46,348 nucleotides of DNA, taken from the NCBI GenBank assembly GCA_009909005.1, contig JAAAOG010000062.1, positions 1 to 46,348 of the forward strand, given 5' to 3'. The DNA is from Alphaproteobacteria bacterium (GTDB lineage Bacteria > Pseudomonadota > Alphaproteobacteria > DSM-16000 > Inquilinaceae). The notes under the pieces are model-generated. The model was not told where the DNA came from. It saw only the letters and a program-made list of their open reading frames with translations, and searched no databases. The position numbers and the translations under genes are program-made. Shown here piece by piece: positions 32,823 to 40,663 of the stretch (position 1 is its first letter; every line of letters starts with the position of its first letter).

Positions 32823-33919
32823 GCGCCGCCGCCCCAGGGCCCGCCGTCGCGCGACGGCGGGGCCGGCGGCACCGCGGAACCGGAGGTGTCGGGCGACGAC
32901 GCCGCCGAAGACGGCATGGCGCTGCCGGACGACCGGTCCGCCGGGGCGGCGGACGGCGAGGTCCCGGGCCGGCGCGGCAGCCCCTGCTCGTCGGCCACCG
33001 GCAGCTGACCGCTGAAGGCCTCCCGGGCGATCTCGGCCAGGCCGCCGACCGCGCCGATGACGCTGGAGGAGTCGACCGGCAGCATCAGCACCTTCTGGTT
33101 GGGGGCCGAGGCCAAAGCCTGCAGCGCGTCGACATAGCGCTGGGCGACGAAATAGTTGATCGCCTGGACGCTGCCGGCGGCAACGGCTTCGGAGACCATC
33201 CGGGTCGCCTGGGCCTCCGCCTCGGCCTCGCGTTCGCGCGCCTCGGCATCGCGGAAGGCGGCCTCCTTGCGGCCCTCGGCCTCCAGGATCGCCGACTGCT
33301 TGGCGCCCTCGGCCCGCAGGATCTGCGATTGCCGGTCGCCCTCGGCGACCAGGATGGCGGCGCGGCGGTCGCGCTCGGCCTTCATCTGCCGGGCCATGGC
33401 ATCGACGATGTCGCGTGGCGGCGAGATGTCGCGAATCTCGATGCGGGTGACCTTGATGCCCCAGGGGTCGGTCGCTTCGTCCACCACCCGCATCAGCTTG
33501 GCATTGATATGGTCGCGATTGGACAGCAGCTCGTCGAGGTCCATGCCGCCCATCACCGTGCGGACATTGGTCATGGTCAGGTTGACGATGGCCATTTCAA
33601 GATTGTGGACTTCATAGGCGGCCTTGGCGGCGTTGAGGACCTGGTAGAAGACCACGCCGTCAACCGTGGTCAGGGCGTTGTCCTTGGTGATGACCTCCTG
33701 AGAGGGCACGTCGAGCACCGTCTCCATCATGCTCATCTTGGCGCCGACCTTGTCGACGAACGGGATGATCAGATTGAGGCCGGGCGACAGCGTCTTGGTG
33801 TAGCGGCCGAACCGCTCGACCGTCCATTCCGCGCCCTGCGGCACGGATTTGACACCCATGACGACAAGAATGACGGCCAGCACCAGGGCGGCAATGACGA
33901 ATATGGCGAAGGGCTCCAT
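32819..33919 (-). CDS. SPFH/Band 7 domain protein (stomatin-like, QmcA type)
   Basis: This 366-residue stomatin-like protein has one N-terminal membrane segment (FAIFVIAALVLAVILVVMG, 4-22) and an SPFH domain (about 24-200: VERFGRYTKTLSPGLNLIIPFVD in part). A long charged coiled coil (about 180-240) is rich in Ala, Glu and Arg (RRAAILVAEGDRQSQILRAE). The C-terminal 60 residues are Pro/Ser/Gly-rich and disordered. Such proteins form ring-like oligomers at the inner membrane and influence membrane proteases. It is the first gene of a two-gene operon with nfeD. Confidence 0.94.
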   Translation of the reverse strand: MEPFAIFVIAALVLAVILVVMGVKSVPQGAEWTVERFGRYTKTLSPGLNLIIPFVDKVGAKMSMMETVLDVPSQEVITKDNALTTVDGVVFYQVLNAAKAAYEVHNLEMAIVNLTMTNVRTVMGGMDLDELLSNRDHINAKLMRVVDEATDPWGIKVTRIEIRDISPPRDIVDAMARQMKAERDRRAAILVAEGDRQSQILRAEGAKQSAILEAEGRKEAAFRDAEAREREAEAEAQATRMVSEAVAAGSVQAINYFVAQRYVDALQALASAPNQKVLMLPVDSSSVIGAVGGLAEIAREAFSGQLPVADEQGLPRRPGTSPSAAPADRSSGSAMPSSAASSPDTSGSAVPPAPPSRDGGPWGGGA

Positions 33920-34205
33920 GACCGAGAGTCTCCGTGGCCGGGGTTTGACGACGCGACCCGCCGCGCGCGTCCGAGGATAGCACGATCGGCGTTCTTATGA
34001 TCCGTTGCCGGTTAATTTCCTAATACCGGCCGGCATCGGGTCCGGATCGGCGCTGCAGACAGCACGGCCTCAGCCGCCTTCGTGCTTGTCCAGACTCGTT
34101 GCAGTAGATTTTCCTAACATTCTATGATAAATCAATCCAATTCGAGAGGCCTGAAGTGCCGTTCGATATCCAAGAAATCGCACCGGGGAGCGTAAGGGGT
34201 TTGTC
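33920..34205. promoter_or_regulatory. Divergent promoter region between SPFH and the orphan gene
   Basis: The region becomes AT-rich towards the orphan gene at 34206. A plausible plus-strand promoter is TTGCAG (34099-34104), an 18-nt spacer and TATGAT (34123-34128). An AAGGGG ribosome site follows just before the ATG at 34206. The minus-strand promoter for the SPFH gene was not located. Confidence 0.45.
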
Positions 34206-35090
34206 ATGCCGAACGGTAAATCTGATCATGGTCGCAAAGCGAGAAAAGTCCTTCAGAAAATGAAGTCGACTGCGAAAACCATCTTTTCCAAAAAAACCGG
34301 CGGGAGTGGTGCGAACGATAGAAAGCCATTGCTGAGCAGATCCGACTCAAAGATCGACCGTGAGCATGCCACGAGGTCGCAGGTGGCCAAGCATATGGCC
34401 AAGAAAAAAGCGACAAAAGGCTATTACAATGAGAAAGAAAAAGCCGAAAGCTATCTCACAATTTCCGAGGATCGGCTGGTTCAGGAAAGGAAAGACTGGG
34501 ATGATATTATAGAATCCGTTTCGGATCATACTGAGGCCTGGAGCTACGATAAGTGCGGACCGATTCTGTACAAACATCCGGAACACGGCAGCGAGCATCT
34601 CTTTCTTCGGTTCAATCGCCTGAAACCGGGAACCAAAGGTTCGGAAGACGGCGCCGTCATGCGGCCCCATCACTATGAGAACCTCGTCGTGGAAGTCCAA
34701 CTCCCGTTGGAGGATGGATCAAGACAGGAAACTGGGAGCATGGCCATCGAAAATAGTCTCAGGGATAGGTACAAGGAGGGACCAAGTGTCGTGTATGTTC
34801 GGTTGCCATTCGAGTATCTGACGAAGAATTTGCCACCGGAGGCCATGCGGAACATCGACATCCTGTCCTCGAAGGGAGGCATTAATCCGTCTCTCGATCA
34901 GGCGAAGAACGAGATCGCCGTGATGTGTAAAGCCTTCGGCGGCGGCCCAAGGTACAAGGATGACGACAACGACACTGCAAATGATAAAGGCGCGACGCCC
35001 TCTTCATCTTCGTCCTCCACATCCTCGTCCTCCACCTCTTCGTCTTCAACCGGCTCTTCCAAGGCAGCAGGTGCATCGACGGCCGAGTGA
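34206..35090 (+). CDS. Orphan lysine-rich protein with a Ser/Thr tail
   Basis: This 294-residue protein has three visible parts. The first 75 residues are strongly basic (GKSDHGRKARKVLQKMKS, then AKKKATKGYY). The middle (about 85-235) is a globular, mixed-charge region with AWSYDKCGPILYKHPEHG and VVYVRLPFEYLTKNLPPE. The tail (about 255-294) is a low-complexity Ser/Thr run. There is no signal peptide or membrane span. Its codons use A and T far more than neighbouring genes, which suggests recent acquisition. No family was recognised. A basic N-terminus and Ser-rich tail occur in some nucleic-acid-binding proteins and translocated effectors; neither is claimed. The AAGGGG ribosome site and promoter-like sequence upstream support expression. 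Confidence 0.75.
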   Translation: MPNGKSDHGRKARKVLQKMKSTAKTIFSKKTGGSGANDRKPLLSRSDSKIDREHATRSQVAKHMAKKKATKGYYNEKEKAESYLTISEDRLVQERKDWDDIIESVSDHTEAWSYDKCGPILYKHPEHGSEHLFLRFNRLKPGTKGSEDGAVMRPHHYENLVVEVQLPLEDGSRQETGSMAIENSLRDRYKEGPSVVYVRLPFEYLTKNLPPEAMRNIDILSSKGGINPSLDQAKNEIAVMCKAFGGGPRYKDDDNDTANDKGATPSSSSSSTSSSSTSSSSTGSSKAAGASTAE

Positions 35091-35213
35091 GGGACGGCTG
35101 CAACGCGCGGCTGATGATGGTCCCTTGCGCCGGGCGGTCATCGGAAATTAAGGTTCCCGTCCGATATTCCGGCGCCGAGGCGCCGATCCATCGTCGGGAT
35201 TTCGGAAGGGCCG

Positions 35214-35879
35214 ATGGCGAGAAAGGCTGCGGGCGTGGCGATATTGCAGGTCGGGGACCGGGCTGCTGCCCGACCGGCCAAGGGCCTGATCGTGCTGGCC
35301 GCGGCGCTGTTGGCGACCTTGTGGCTCGCGGCCGAGGGCCGGGCGGCCAGCTGGTCCCTGCGGGCGCCCGGCGGGCCGGGCGGCGGCGGGCCGTCGATCG
35401 CGGCCGAGGCCTATTCCCGCAGCGGCGAGGCGCGGCTGGCGGTGGGCTGCACCGAGAACGGCCTGCTGTTCAGCAGCCTGGACTATGTCGGCTATGAGAC
35501 GGTGGCGGAGAGGCTGCGGGTCGCCTACCGCGTCGACGGCCGCAACGTGATTGCCGCCCCCTGGCCGGTCGAGCCCCGGGAAGGCACGCTGCTCCTCTAT
35601 CAAAGCAATGACGTCTATCTGCAGGAATTCGCGCGGCGGCTGATGCGCGGCAACTGGTTGAGGCTGGAGGTCGAACTGCTGCCGCCGCTGACCTTCGCCC
35701 TCGATGGCTCGCGCGACGCCATCGCTGCGGTGCTGGACCGTTGCGGCCGGCCCGGAGACGCGGATGGCGGTGAGGGGCACGGCGAGCCGCCGCCCGATAA
35801 CGGCGATGGCAGGGGCGATGGCGGGGGCAATGGCGAAGGCCGTCCCGGGCCCGGAGACCCGACGCCGCTGACCCGCTGA
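35214..35879 (+). CDS. Exported protein of unknown function with Gly-rich tail
   Basis: The 221-residue protein has a signal-like hydrophobic stretch (KGLIVLAAALLATLWLAAEG, about 23-42) ending in GRAAS, a possible cleavage site. The mature domain (about 45-185) is predicted beta-rich. It has SLRAPGGPGGGGPSIAAEAY and a Cys in LAVGCTENGLLF paired by a later Cys in LDRCGRPG. The last 40 residues are Gly/Asp/Glu/Pro-rich and probably disordered. No family was recognised, although the FSSLDYVGYETVAERLRVAYRVD pattern (first part) recalls invasion-associated or TssQ-like beta proteins loosely. A 7-bp tandem repeat spans the stop codon. Confidence 0.72.
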   Translation: MARKAAGVAILQVGDRAAARPAKGLIVLAAALLATLWLAAEGRAASWSLRAPGGPGGGGPSIAAEAYSRSGEARLAVGCTENGLLFSSLDYVGYETVAERLRVAYRVDGRNVIAAPWPVEPREGTLLLYQSNDVYLQEFARRLMRGNWLRLEVELLPPLTFALDGSRDAIAAVLDRCGRPGDADGGEGHGEPPPDNGDGRGDGGGNGEGRPGPGDPTPLTR

Positions 35880-35896
35880 CCGCTGACCGCTGACCG
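35874..35896. repeat. 7-bp tandem repeat CGCTGAC across a stop codon
   Basis: CGCTGAC is repeated three times with a partial fourth unit. The TGA stop of the preceding gene (35877-35879) lies in the first unit. Slippage would shift only bases after the stop and so is unlikely to change the protein. Confidence 0.6.
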
Positions 35897-35918
35897 CCGG
35901 TCCGCGCCCTCCGGACGC

Positions 35919-36338
35919 TCAGTCCAGAATGAAGTAGCCGCGCCCGGCCAGGCAGTTGCGCACGACCCGCTCCTGGCGCTCGGTGGCATCGCCGGCGCCG
36001 CCCAGGGCACCGCCCAGTCCGCCGACCGAGGCGCCCAGTGCCGCGCCGCTGCCGGCATTGCCGGCGAAAGCGCCGCCGATGGCACCGAAGGCGGCACCCG
36101 CCGCCGCCCCGAGAACGCCGCCGGAGACCGCCTGCTCGCCGGCATCGATCTGCCGGGCATAGGCGCGGCACTGCGCCAGGTCGTGCTCATAGGCGACGGG
36201 ATTGAAATCCGCCCGGCCGCGGTCGACGATCGGCTCATAGGGCCCGCAGCCGCCAAGCAGCAGAGCCACCGCCAGGCCGGCCGGTAGCCCCCGCCGGATC
36301 CATGGCGTTCCGTTTTGCATGTCGTGTCCGTGGTTCAT
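35919..36338 (-). CDS. Glycine-zipper outer-membrane lipoprotein
   Basis: This 139-residue lipoprotein has the signal GLAVALLLGGC, with Cys31 (counted from the first Met) as the lipidated residue. After a short charged region with ECF-like YEHDLAQCRAYARQID, a glycine-zipper stretch follows (about 72-112). It is made of GGVLGAAAGAAFGAIGGAFA and a second similar run. Such zippers form membrane-associating hairpins in SlyB/OmpA-like proteins. A CxxCLAGRGYFILD-like end (NCLAGRGYFILD) resembles other short Rhodospirillales lipoproteins. The ATG at 36338 or the in-frame ATG at 36320 could start it. Role is probably envelope integrity. Confidence 0.85.
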   Translation of the reverse strand: MNHGHDMQNGTPWIRRGLPAGLAVALLLGGCGPYEPIVDRGRADFNPVAYEHDLAQCRAYARQIDAGEQAVSGGVLGAAAGAAFGAIGGAFAGNAGSGAALGASVGGLGGALGGAGDATERQERVVRNCLAGRGYFILD

Positions 36339-36449
36339 GGTGTCCCCACTTCCGGCCGCAGCCGGACATGAGATCAGTTGTTACGTGGCCATCGACCATG
36401 GTGAAACCATGTCGGTTGGCGTGGAAATCGGGCGAAATCGCGGCATCCG

Positions 36450-36465
36450 TTGACCAGCTGTTAAC
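36450..36465 (+). promoter_or_regulatory. Possible CtrA-type site
   Basis: TTGA-CCAGCTG-TTAAC resembles the CtrA consensus TTAA-N7-TTAAC, with one mismatch in the first half-site. It lies 25 nt before the ATG of the flagellar-rod-like miniprotein gene. CtrA controls many flagellar genes in alphaproteobacteria, which fits. A single site by eye is weak evidence. Confidence 0.38.
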
Positions 36466-36489
36466 GGCTTCCATGCGACGCTCCCCGTC

Positions 36490-36717
36490 ATGATCAGTGC
36501 TCCTTTCTCCCCCGGCCAGGCCCTGACGACCGCACTCGGCGGCCTGCAGTCCGGCGTCGCCCAGCTGAACCGGGCGGCCGAAACCGTTGCGACCGGTAAG
36601 GTCGGCGTCGAGCCGATGATCGACGCCATGGTCGCCGAGCAGACCGTCGCGCAGAACGCCGCGGTCATCCGCACCGCCGACGAGATGCAGGGCACGCTGC
36701 TCGACATCCTCGTCTGA
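36490..36717 (+). CDS. 75-residue flagellar rod/hook-like miniprotein
   Basis: This small protein has the two ends of a flagellar axial protein without the middle. The N-terminal half (ALTTALGGLQSGVAQLNRAA) has the heptad-like pattern of flagellar rod N-termini, where ANNIAN normally follows; here it is ETVATG. The C-terminal half (MIDAMVAEQTVAQNAAVIRT, then ADEMQGTLLDILV) matches the FlgC/FlgG C-terminal helix (family pattern xMVxMxxAQxAxExNxxVIxTADEMxxTLLxL). It is probably cytoplasmic or exported by the flagellar route. A CtrA-like site lies upstream. No other flagellar genes are in the window. It may be a decayed paralog or a real small axial-like protein; the intact frame favours the latter. 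Confidence 0.72.
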   Translation: MISAPFSPGQALTTALGGLQSGVAQLNRAAETVATGKVGVEPMIDAMVAEQTVAQNAAVIRTADEMQGTLLDILV

Positions 36718-36845
36718 GCGTCAAAGGTCCGGTGCCGCAGACGCTGTCTGTTGCGGTTGCGAACGGCACCATCGCTCTGCCATCATCCGCGCCGACAGAC
36801 AGGCCCGTGCATCGCACGCGGCTTTTTGCGATGGAGACCGGTGCC

Positions 36846-37514
36846 ATGGATCGCGGCAACCCGTTCACGGCCGTCCGGCGGCTGGCCGATACCCTGATCG
36901 TCACCGTCATGGTGGCGCTGTTTTCGATGGCGGCAACCGGTGCGGATCTGCCGTCGCCGAATGCCGCCTATTCCGCCGACAGCCTGATCCGGGTCGGCGG
37001 CGTCGAACTGGAGGGCCGGGTCTATCACGACCGCGGGCTGGAGCGGCGGGAGATCACCATCCAGGGCATGGAGCAGGTGATCATCCGCCGGGCCGACCTC
37101 AACCATGTCTATGTCGCCATGCCGGCCATGGGTATGGGCATGGAGATGGATCTGGATTCGACGCCGTATCCGACTCCGGAGGAGTATCTCGAAGGGCTCG
37201 ATGCCACGCCCATGGGGCAGGAGCGGGTGGCCGGACTGGAGGCCACGAAGTACCGGCTGACCGGTACGGATCCCAGCGGCGGCGCGTTCGACGGCTTCGT
37301 CTGGATCACCGACGACGGCATCACCCTGCGGCTGGAGGGCACCGTCACCGCCGGCGGCCGGGCCGAGGAGGTGCTGATGGAACTCGACAATGTCGAGCCC
37401 GGGCCGCAGGACCCCGCTCTGTTCGACCGGCCCGACAATGTCACCTTCATGCCGATGAACCCGGCCTTGGGCGGCAATCTTCCACTGCCAGGGTTTGGCG
37501 CCGCGGCGGAGTAG
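36846..37514 (+). CDS. Exported protein resembling DUF4412 / LolA-fold proteins
   Basis: Counting from the ATG at 36846, this 222-residue protein starts with a clear Sec signal (DTLIVTVMVALFSMAATGAD, about 14-33). The mature part is predicted as antiparallel beta strands. It includes YSADSLIRVGGVELEGRVYHD, a Met-rich strand AMPAMGMGMEMDLDSTPY, and GLEATKYRLTGTDPSGGAFD, the arrangement of DUF4412-type LolA-fold proteins. The start at 36846 is preferred because GGAGA lies 9 nt upstream; GTG at 36732 and ATG at 36831 are also in frame. The Met cluster could bind a soft metal such as copper, which is speculation. No operon partner is evident. Confidence 0.8.
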   Translation: MDRGNPFTAVRRLADTLIVTVMVALFSMAATGADLPSPNAAYSADSLIRVGGVELEGRVYHDRGLERREITIQGMEQVIIRRADLNHVYVAMPAMGMGMEMDLDSTPYPTPEEYLEGLDATPMGQERVAGLEATKYRLTGTDPSGGAFDGFVWITDDGITLRLEGTVTAGGRAEEVLMELDNVEPGPQDPALFDRPDNVTFMPMNPALGGNLPLPGFGAAAE

Positions 37515-37677
37515 CCGGCCGGCGGCCTTGTGCGAGGGCCCGTCGAGCGGGAACATGACACCGTCTTCAGGTTTCTCTGGATATTGTCGGCGTCGGCGAG
37601 CGTGCCACGCTTTGCAGCGGATTGCATTCCATCGTATTCTCACATGCGAGGAAGCTGTCCGCACGCACTGAGCCTGC

Positions 37678-38934
37678 ATGCCCCCGTCCATTCTCTTCGT
37701 CAACCGTGTCTATCCGCCCGATCCCGGGGCCACCGGACAGGTGCTCGCCGATCTCGCCGCCTGGCTGTCGGCGGCGGGCTGGGCGGTGACGGTGATCGCC
37801 GGGTCCCGCACCGGTCGGGCCGATACCGGCATGACGCCGGACGGTGTTCGGCTGGTACGTACGCCCATGCCGGGCGGACGCAGCATGCGGGCCGGCCTGG
37901 CCCAGCTGGCCGGGCTGAGCCGCGCGGCCCTCGCGGTGCCGGTGCCGGACATCGCGGTGACCATGACCGACCCGCCGATGCTGGCGCTGCTCGGACCCTG
38001 GCTGCGCCACCGTGGCGCGGCGACGCTGCACTGGTGCCAGGATCTCTACCCGGCTCTGCTGCCTGTTCTGGCCGTGCGCCGTCCGCCGCCGGCCCTGCTG
38101 ACCGGCCTCTCATGGCTGGCGATACGGGCCCTGAATGACCATGACCGGGTGCTGGCGACCGGCCGCTGCATGGCTGCCCGGATGGCCGGCCTCGGCGTGT
38201 CGCGGGAGCGCCTGGCGACCCGGCCCAACTGGCCGGACCCGCTGATCCGGGCCGATGACCCGGGGGCTGCGGCCGTCCGGTCCGACCTCGGCTTGGAGGG
38301 GCGGTTCCTCGCCCTCTACTCCGGCAATTTCGGGCGCGGCCACGTCTTCGACGGGATGCTGGAGGCAGCGGCGATCCTGCAGGCGGCCGGCAGTCCGGTG
38401 GTCTTCGGGCTGGCCGGCGATGGCAGCCGGCGGGCCGCGGTCGAGGCGGACGTGGCGCGGCGCCGGCTCGGCAATGTCCGGCTTCTGCCGCGCCGCGACC
38501 GTTCCGGGCTGTCGGCCGCCCTTGGCGCCGCCGACGTCCATCTGGCCAGCCTGACCGAGGCGGCGGCCGGGCTGATGATCCCCAGCAAGGTCTATGGGGC
38601 GCTGGCCTCCGGCCGGCCCTGCCTGTTCCTGGGTCCGGAGGAGAGCGAGGCGGCCCGGCTGATCGTCGAGGGTGGTTGCGGCGCCGTCCTGCCCGCCGAC
38701 GACGGGGCCGGACTTGCCGCCCGGCTGGCGGCGCTTGCGGCCGACCCGGCGCATTGCCGGACTCTCGGCTCCCGGGCGGTGGCCGCGGTGGCGCCCTGGC
38801 GGCTGGAGCGCGGGGCCGCGGCCTTTTCGGCGCTGGCCCTGGAGGCGGTGGAGGCAAGGTCCCGGCGCAGCCCGGCCCGGCCGGCCCTGCCGGCCGACCC
38901 GGCGCAGGCGCTCCATCGGGGCGACGGCGCGTGA
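37678..38934 (+). CDS. Glycosyltransferase family 4 protein
   Basis: This 418-residue GT-B fold enzyme transfers a sugar from a nucleotide sugar. The N-terminal Rossmann domain starts with ILFVNRVYPPDPGATGQVLAD. The C-terminal domain carries FLALYSGNFGRGHVFDGMLE, which is typical of WbuB/WcaI-like transferases, and the donor-site acid region EAAAGLMIPSKVYGALASGRP. A basic/Ala-rich tail ends the protein. The gene overlaps the Wzz-like gene by four bases (GTGA), so the two are translationally coupled. Together with the GT2 gene this suggests synthesis of a surface polysaccharide. The acceptor is unknown. Confidence 0.92.
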   Translation: MPPSILFVNRVYPPDPGATGQVLADLAAWLSAAGWAVTVIAGSRTGRADTGMTPDGVRLVRTPMPGGRSMRAGLAQLAGLSRAALAVPVPDIAVTMTDPPMLALLGPWLRHRGAATLHWCQDLYPALLPVLAVRRPPPALLTGLSWLAIRALNDHDRVLATGRCMAARMAGLGVSRERLATRPNWPDPLIRADDPGAAAVRSDLGLEGRFLALYSGNFGRGHVFDGMLEAAAILQAAGSPVVFGLAGDGSRRAAVEADVARRRLGNVRLLPRRDRSGLSAALGAADVHLASLTEAAAGLMIPSKVYGALASGRPCLFLGPEESEAARLIVEGGCGAVLPADDGAGLAARLAALAADPAHCRTLGSRAVAAVAPWRLERGAAAFSALALEAVEARSRRSPARPALPADPAQALHRGDGA

Positions 38935-39896
38935 CGGCCGCGGACGATCCGTCCGGTCCGCGCCGGCCGGCATCCCCGGTGTCTCCCGACCTGCCGGCCC
39001 TGATCGCGGCGCTGCGGGGACGCTGGTGGCTGGTGCTGGCCGGCGCCCTGGCCGGCCTGCTCGCCGCTTCCGCCTGGGTCCGCCTGACACCGCCCGATTA
39101 TGAGGCGGTCATGGTGGTCGGCCCCGGCAGCGATCCGATGGAAGCGCCGGACGCGCCGAGCGGACTCGGCCGGCTCGCGGCCCTGCAGGGGCTGACGCTG
39201 GGCGAGGCCGAGCAGGTCTCCGATTTCGATCAGTTCCTGCATCTCCTGACCTCCGTTCCCCTGGCACGCCGGCTGACGGCGTCGGACCGCGGCGAAGCGG
39301 TGCTGCCGGCCATGTTTCCGGAATCCTGGGACGCGGTGGACGAGACATGGCGGCCGCCACCCGGCCCGGCCGCCTGGCTGGCGCGGCAGGCGCGGACCTT
39401 GCTGGGCCGTCCGGCCTGGCAGCCGCCGGGGGCCGAAGAGCTGGCCGAGGAATTCGGCCGCCGGCTGACCGTCGACCGGGTCGGCAGCACCGCCATGCGG
39501 CGGCTCGGCTTCTTCCACCGCGATCGCGCGCAGGCCGCCGCGATCCTGGCGGCCTTGCAGCGCGGCGCCGACGCGATGATCCGGGACACGGCGCTCCGGC
39601 GCGCCGATGCCCAGATCGCCTATCTGGCCGATCAGCGCGATGCGGTTGCCCTGGCGATGCATGATGAGGCCCTGACCTGGCTGCTGCGCCGGGAAGAGCG
39701 GCGGCGGATGATGCTGTCGGTCGATCTGCCCTTCGCTGCCACGGTCATCGAGCCGGTGACGGTCGGCCGGGACCCCGCCCGGCCCGATCCCGTGCTGGTC
39801 ATCCCGCTGGCTACCGCCGCCGGGCTGGCGGCGGGCGTGCTCCTGGCACTCCTGCTGGCCCGGGCCGCCGGCGGTCCCGCTCAGCGGCCGCGATAG
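38931..39896 (+). CDS. Wzz-like polysaccharide chain-length determinant (PCP family)
   Basis: Using the GTG at 38931, this 321-residue protein has two membrane segments that frame a periplasmic domain. They are at about 31-50 (RWWLVLAGALAGLLAASAWV) and about 286-310 (VLVIPLATAAGLAAGVLLAL). The proline-rich EPVTVGRDPARPDP before the second span is typical of PCP proteins. The periplasmic domain (51-280) is helix-rich. There is no tyrosine-kinase domain, so it is a PCP-1/2-like determinant without autokinase. GTG is inferred from the overlap with the GT4 stop; an open frame extends far upstream inside the GT4 gene and is a shadow. It overlaps the convergent GT2 gene by 16 nt. Confidence 0.82.
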   Translation: MTAADDPSGPRRPASPVSPDLPALIAALRGRWWLVLAGALAGLLAASAWVRLTPPDYEAVMVVGPGSDPMEAPDAPSGLGRLAALQGLTLGEAEQVSDFDQFLHLLTSVPLARRLTASDRGEAVLPAMFPESWDAVDETWRPPPGPAAWLARQARTLLGRPAWQPPGAEELAEEFGRRLTVDRVGSTAMRRLGFFHRDRAQAAAILAALQRGADAMIRDTALRRADAQIAYLADQRDAVALAMHDEALTWLLRREERRRMMLSVDLPFAATVIEPVTVGRDPARPDPVLVIPLATAAGLAAGVLLALLLARAAGGPAQRPR

Positions 39897-40663
39897 CGCA
39901 GCCGGGCATAGAGTCCCGGCAAATACCGGCGCAGAGCCAGGCTGGCAGCCTGGCCGCTCGTGATCAGCGCATCGACCGGCATCGGAATGCCGAGCTTCTC
40001 CCGCCGTACAAGCGCCTGTTCGCGGCGCCCAAGCCGCGCCAGGCGCTGCGACAGGCCGCCGGCGGCGAAGCGGCAGACCGGCCACTCGACCCGCCGGATG
40101 AGCGCCGCCCGGGCCAGCGCATCCAGGGTGAAGGCGTAGTCGGCGGCGATGCGGTACTCGGTGGGATAGCGGAGATCGGCGACCAGGGCACGGCGGTAGA
40201 CGATCGCCTGGTGATGGGTGAAGAGCCCGGCCCAGGCGCGGCGATGCGAGCGGGCGCGCTTCAGCGCCCAGCCGGCCGGGGTCTCCTCCCAGGCATCGCC
40301 ATAGAGCAGGTCGGGTTCCGGCGCTTCGGCCAAAGCTGCCGCCAGCCGGGCGAAGGTTCCGGCATCGGCCGGCGTGTCGCCCGCATTGAGGAACAGCACG
40401 AACCGGCCGGCCGCCCGGGCCAGCAGCCGGTTCATGCCGTCAAAGGGCCCGCCATCGGCGATGCTTTGCCAGTCGGGCGCCGGATCGCGCAAGGCTTCCA
40501 GCAGGTCCGGCGTGCCGTCCGTGGAACCGCCGTCCTGCACCAGCCAGGCGAAGTCCCTCCGGCTCTGCGCCGCCAGGCCCTCATGGGTGCGGGCGAGCCC
40601 GGCGCGGTCCTGGCGGCAGACGGTCAGCACCGCCAGCCAAGGCTGGGCGTCGTCAAGGGACAT
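39881..40663 (-). CDS. Glycosyltransferase family 2 protein
   Basis: The 260-residue protein is a GT-A fold family 2 transferase. LAVLTVCRQDRAGLARTHEG is the first strand and helix. QDGGSTDGTPDLL is the nucleotide-binding motif, and RFVLFLNAGDTPAD supplies the metal-binding acid in the DXD position. THHQAIVYRRALVADLRYP and YRIAADYAF are typical of WcaE-like members. The ATG at 40663 is preferred; upstream frame sequence overlaps the deacylase gene and lacks protein character. It converges on the Wzz-like gene and follows the AspA/AstE-type gene with an 11-nt overlap. It probably belongs to the same polysaccharide set. Confidence 0.9.
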   Translation of the reverse strand: MSLDDAQPWLAVLTVCRQDRAGLARTHEGLAAQSRRDFAWLVQDGGSTDGTPDLLEALRDPAPDWQSIADGGPFDGMNRLLARAAGRFVLFLNAGDTPADAGTFARLAAALAEAPEPDLLYGDAWEETPAGWALKRARSHRRAWAGLFTHHQAIVYRRALVADLRYPTEYRIAADYAFTLDALARAALIRRVEWPVCRFAAGGLSQRLARLGRREQALVRREKLGIPMPVDALITSGQAASLALRRYLPGLYARLRYRGR

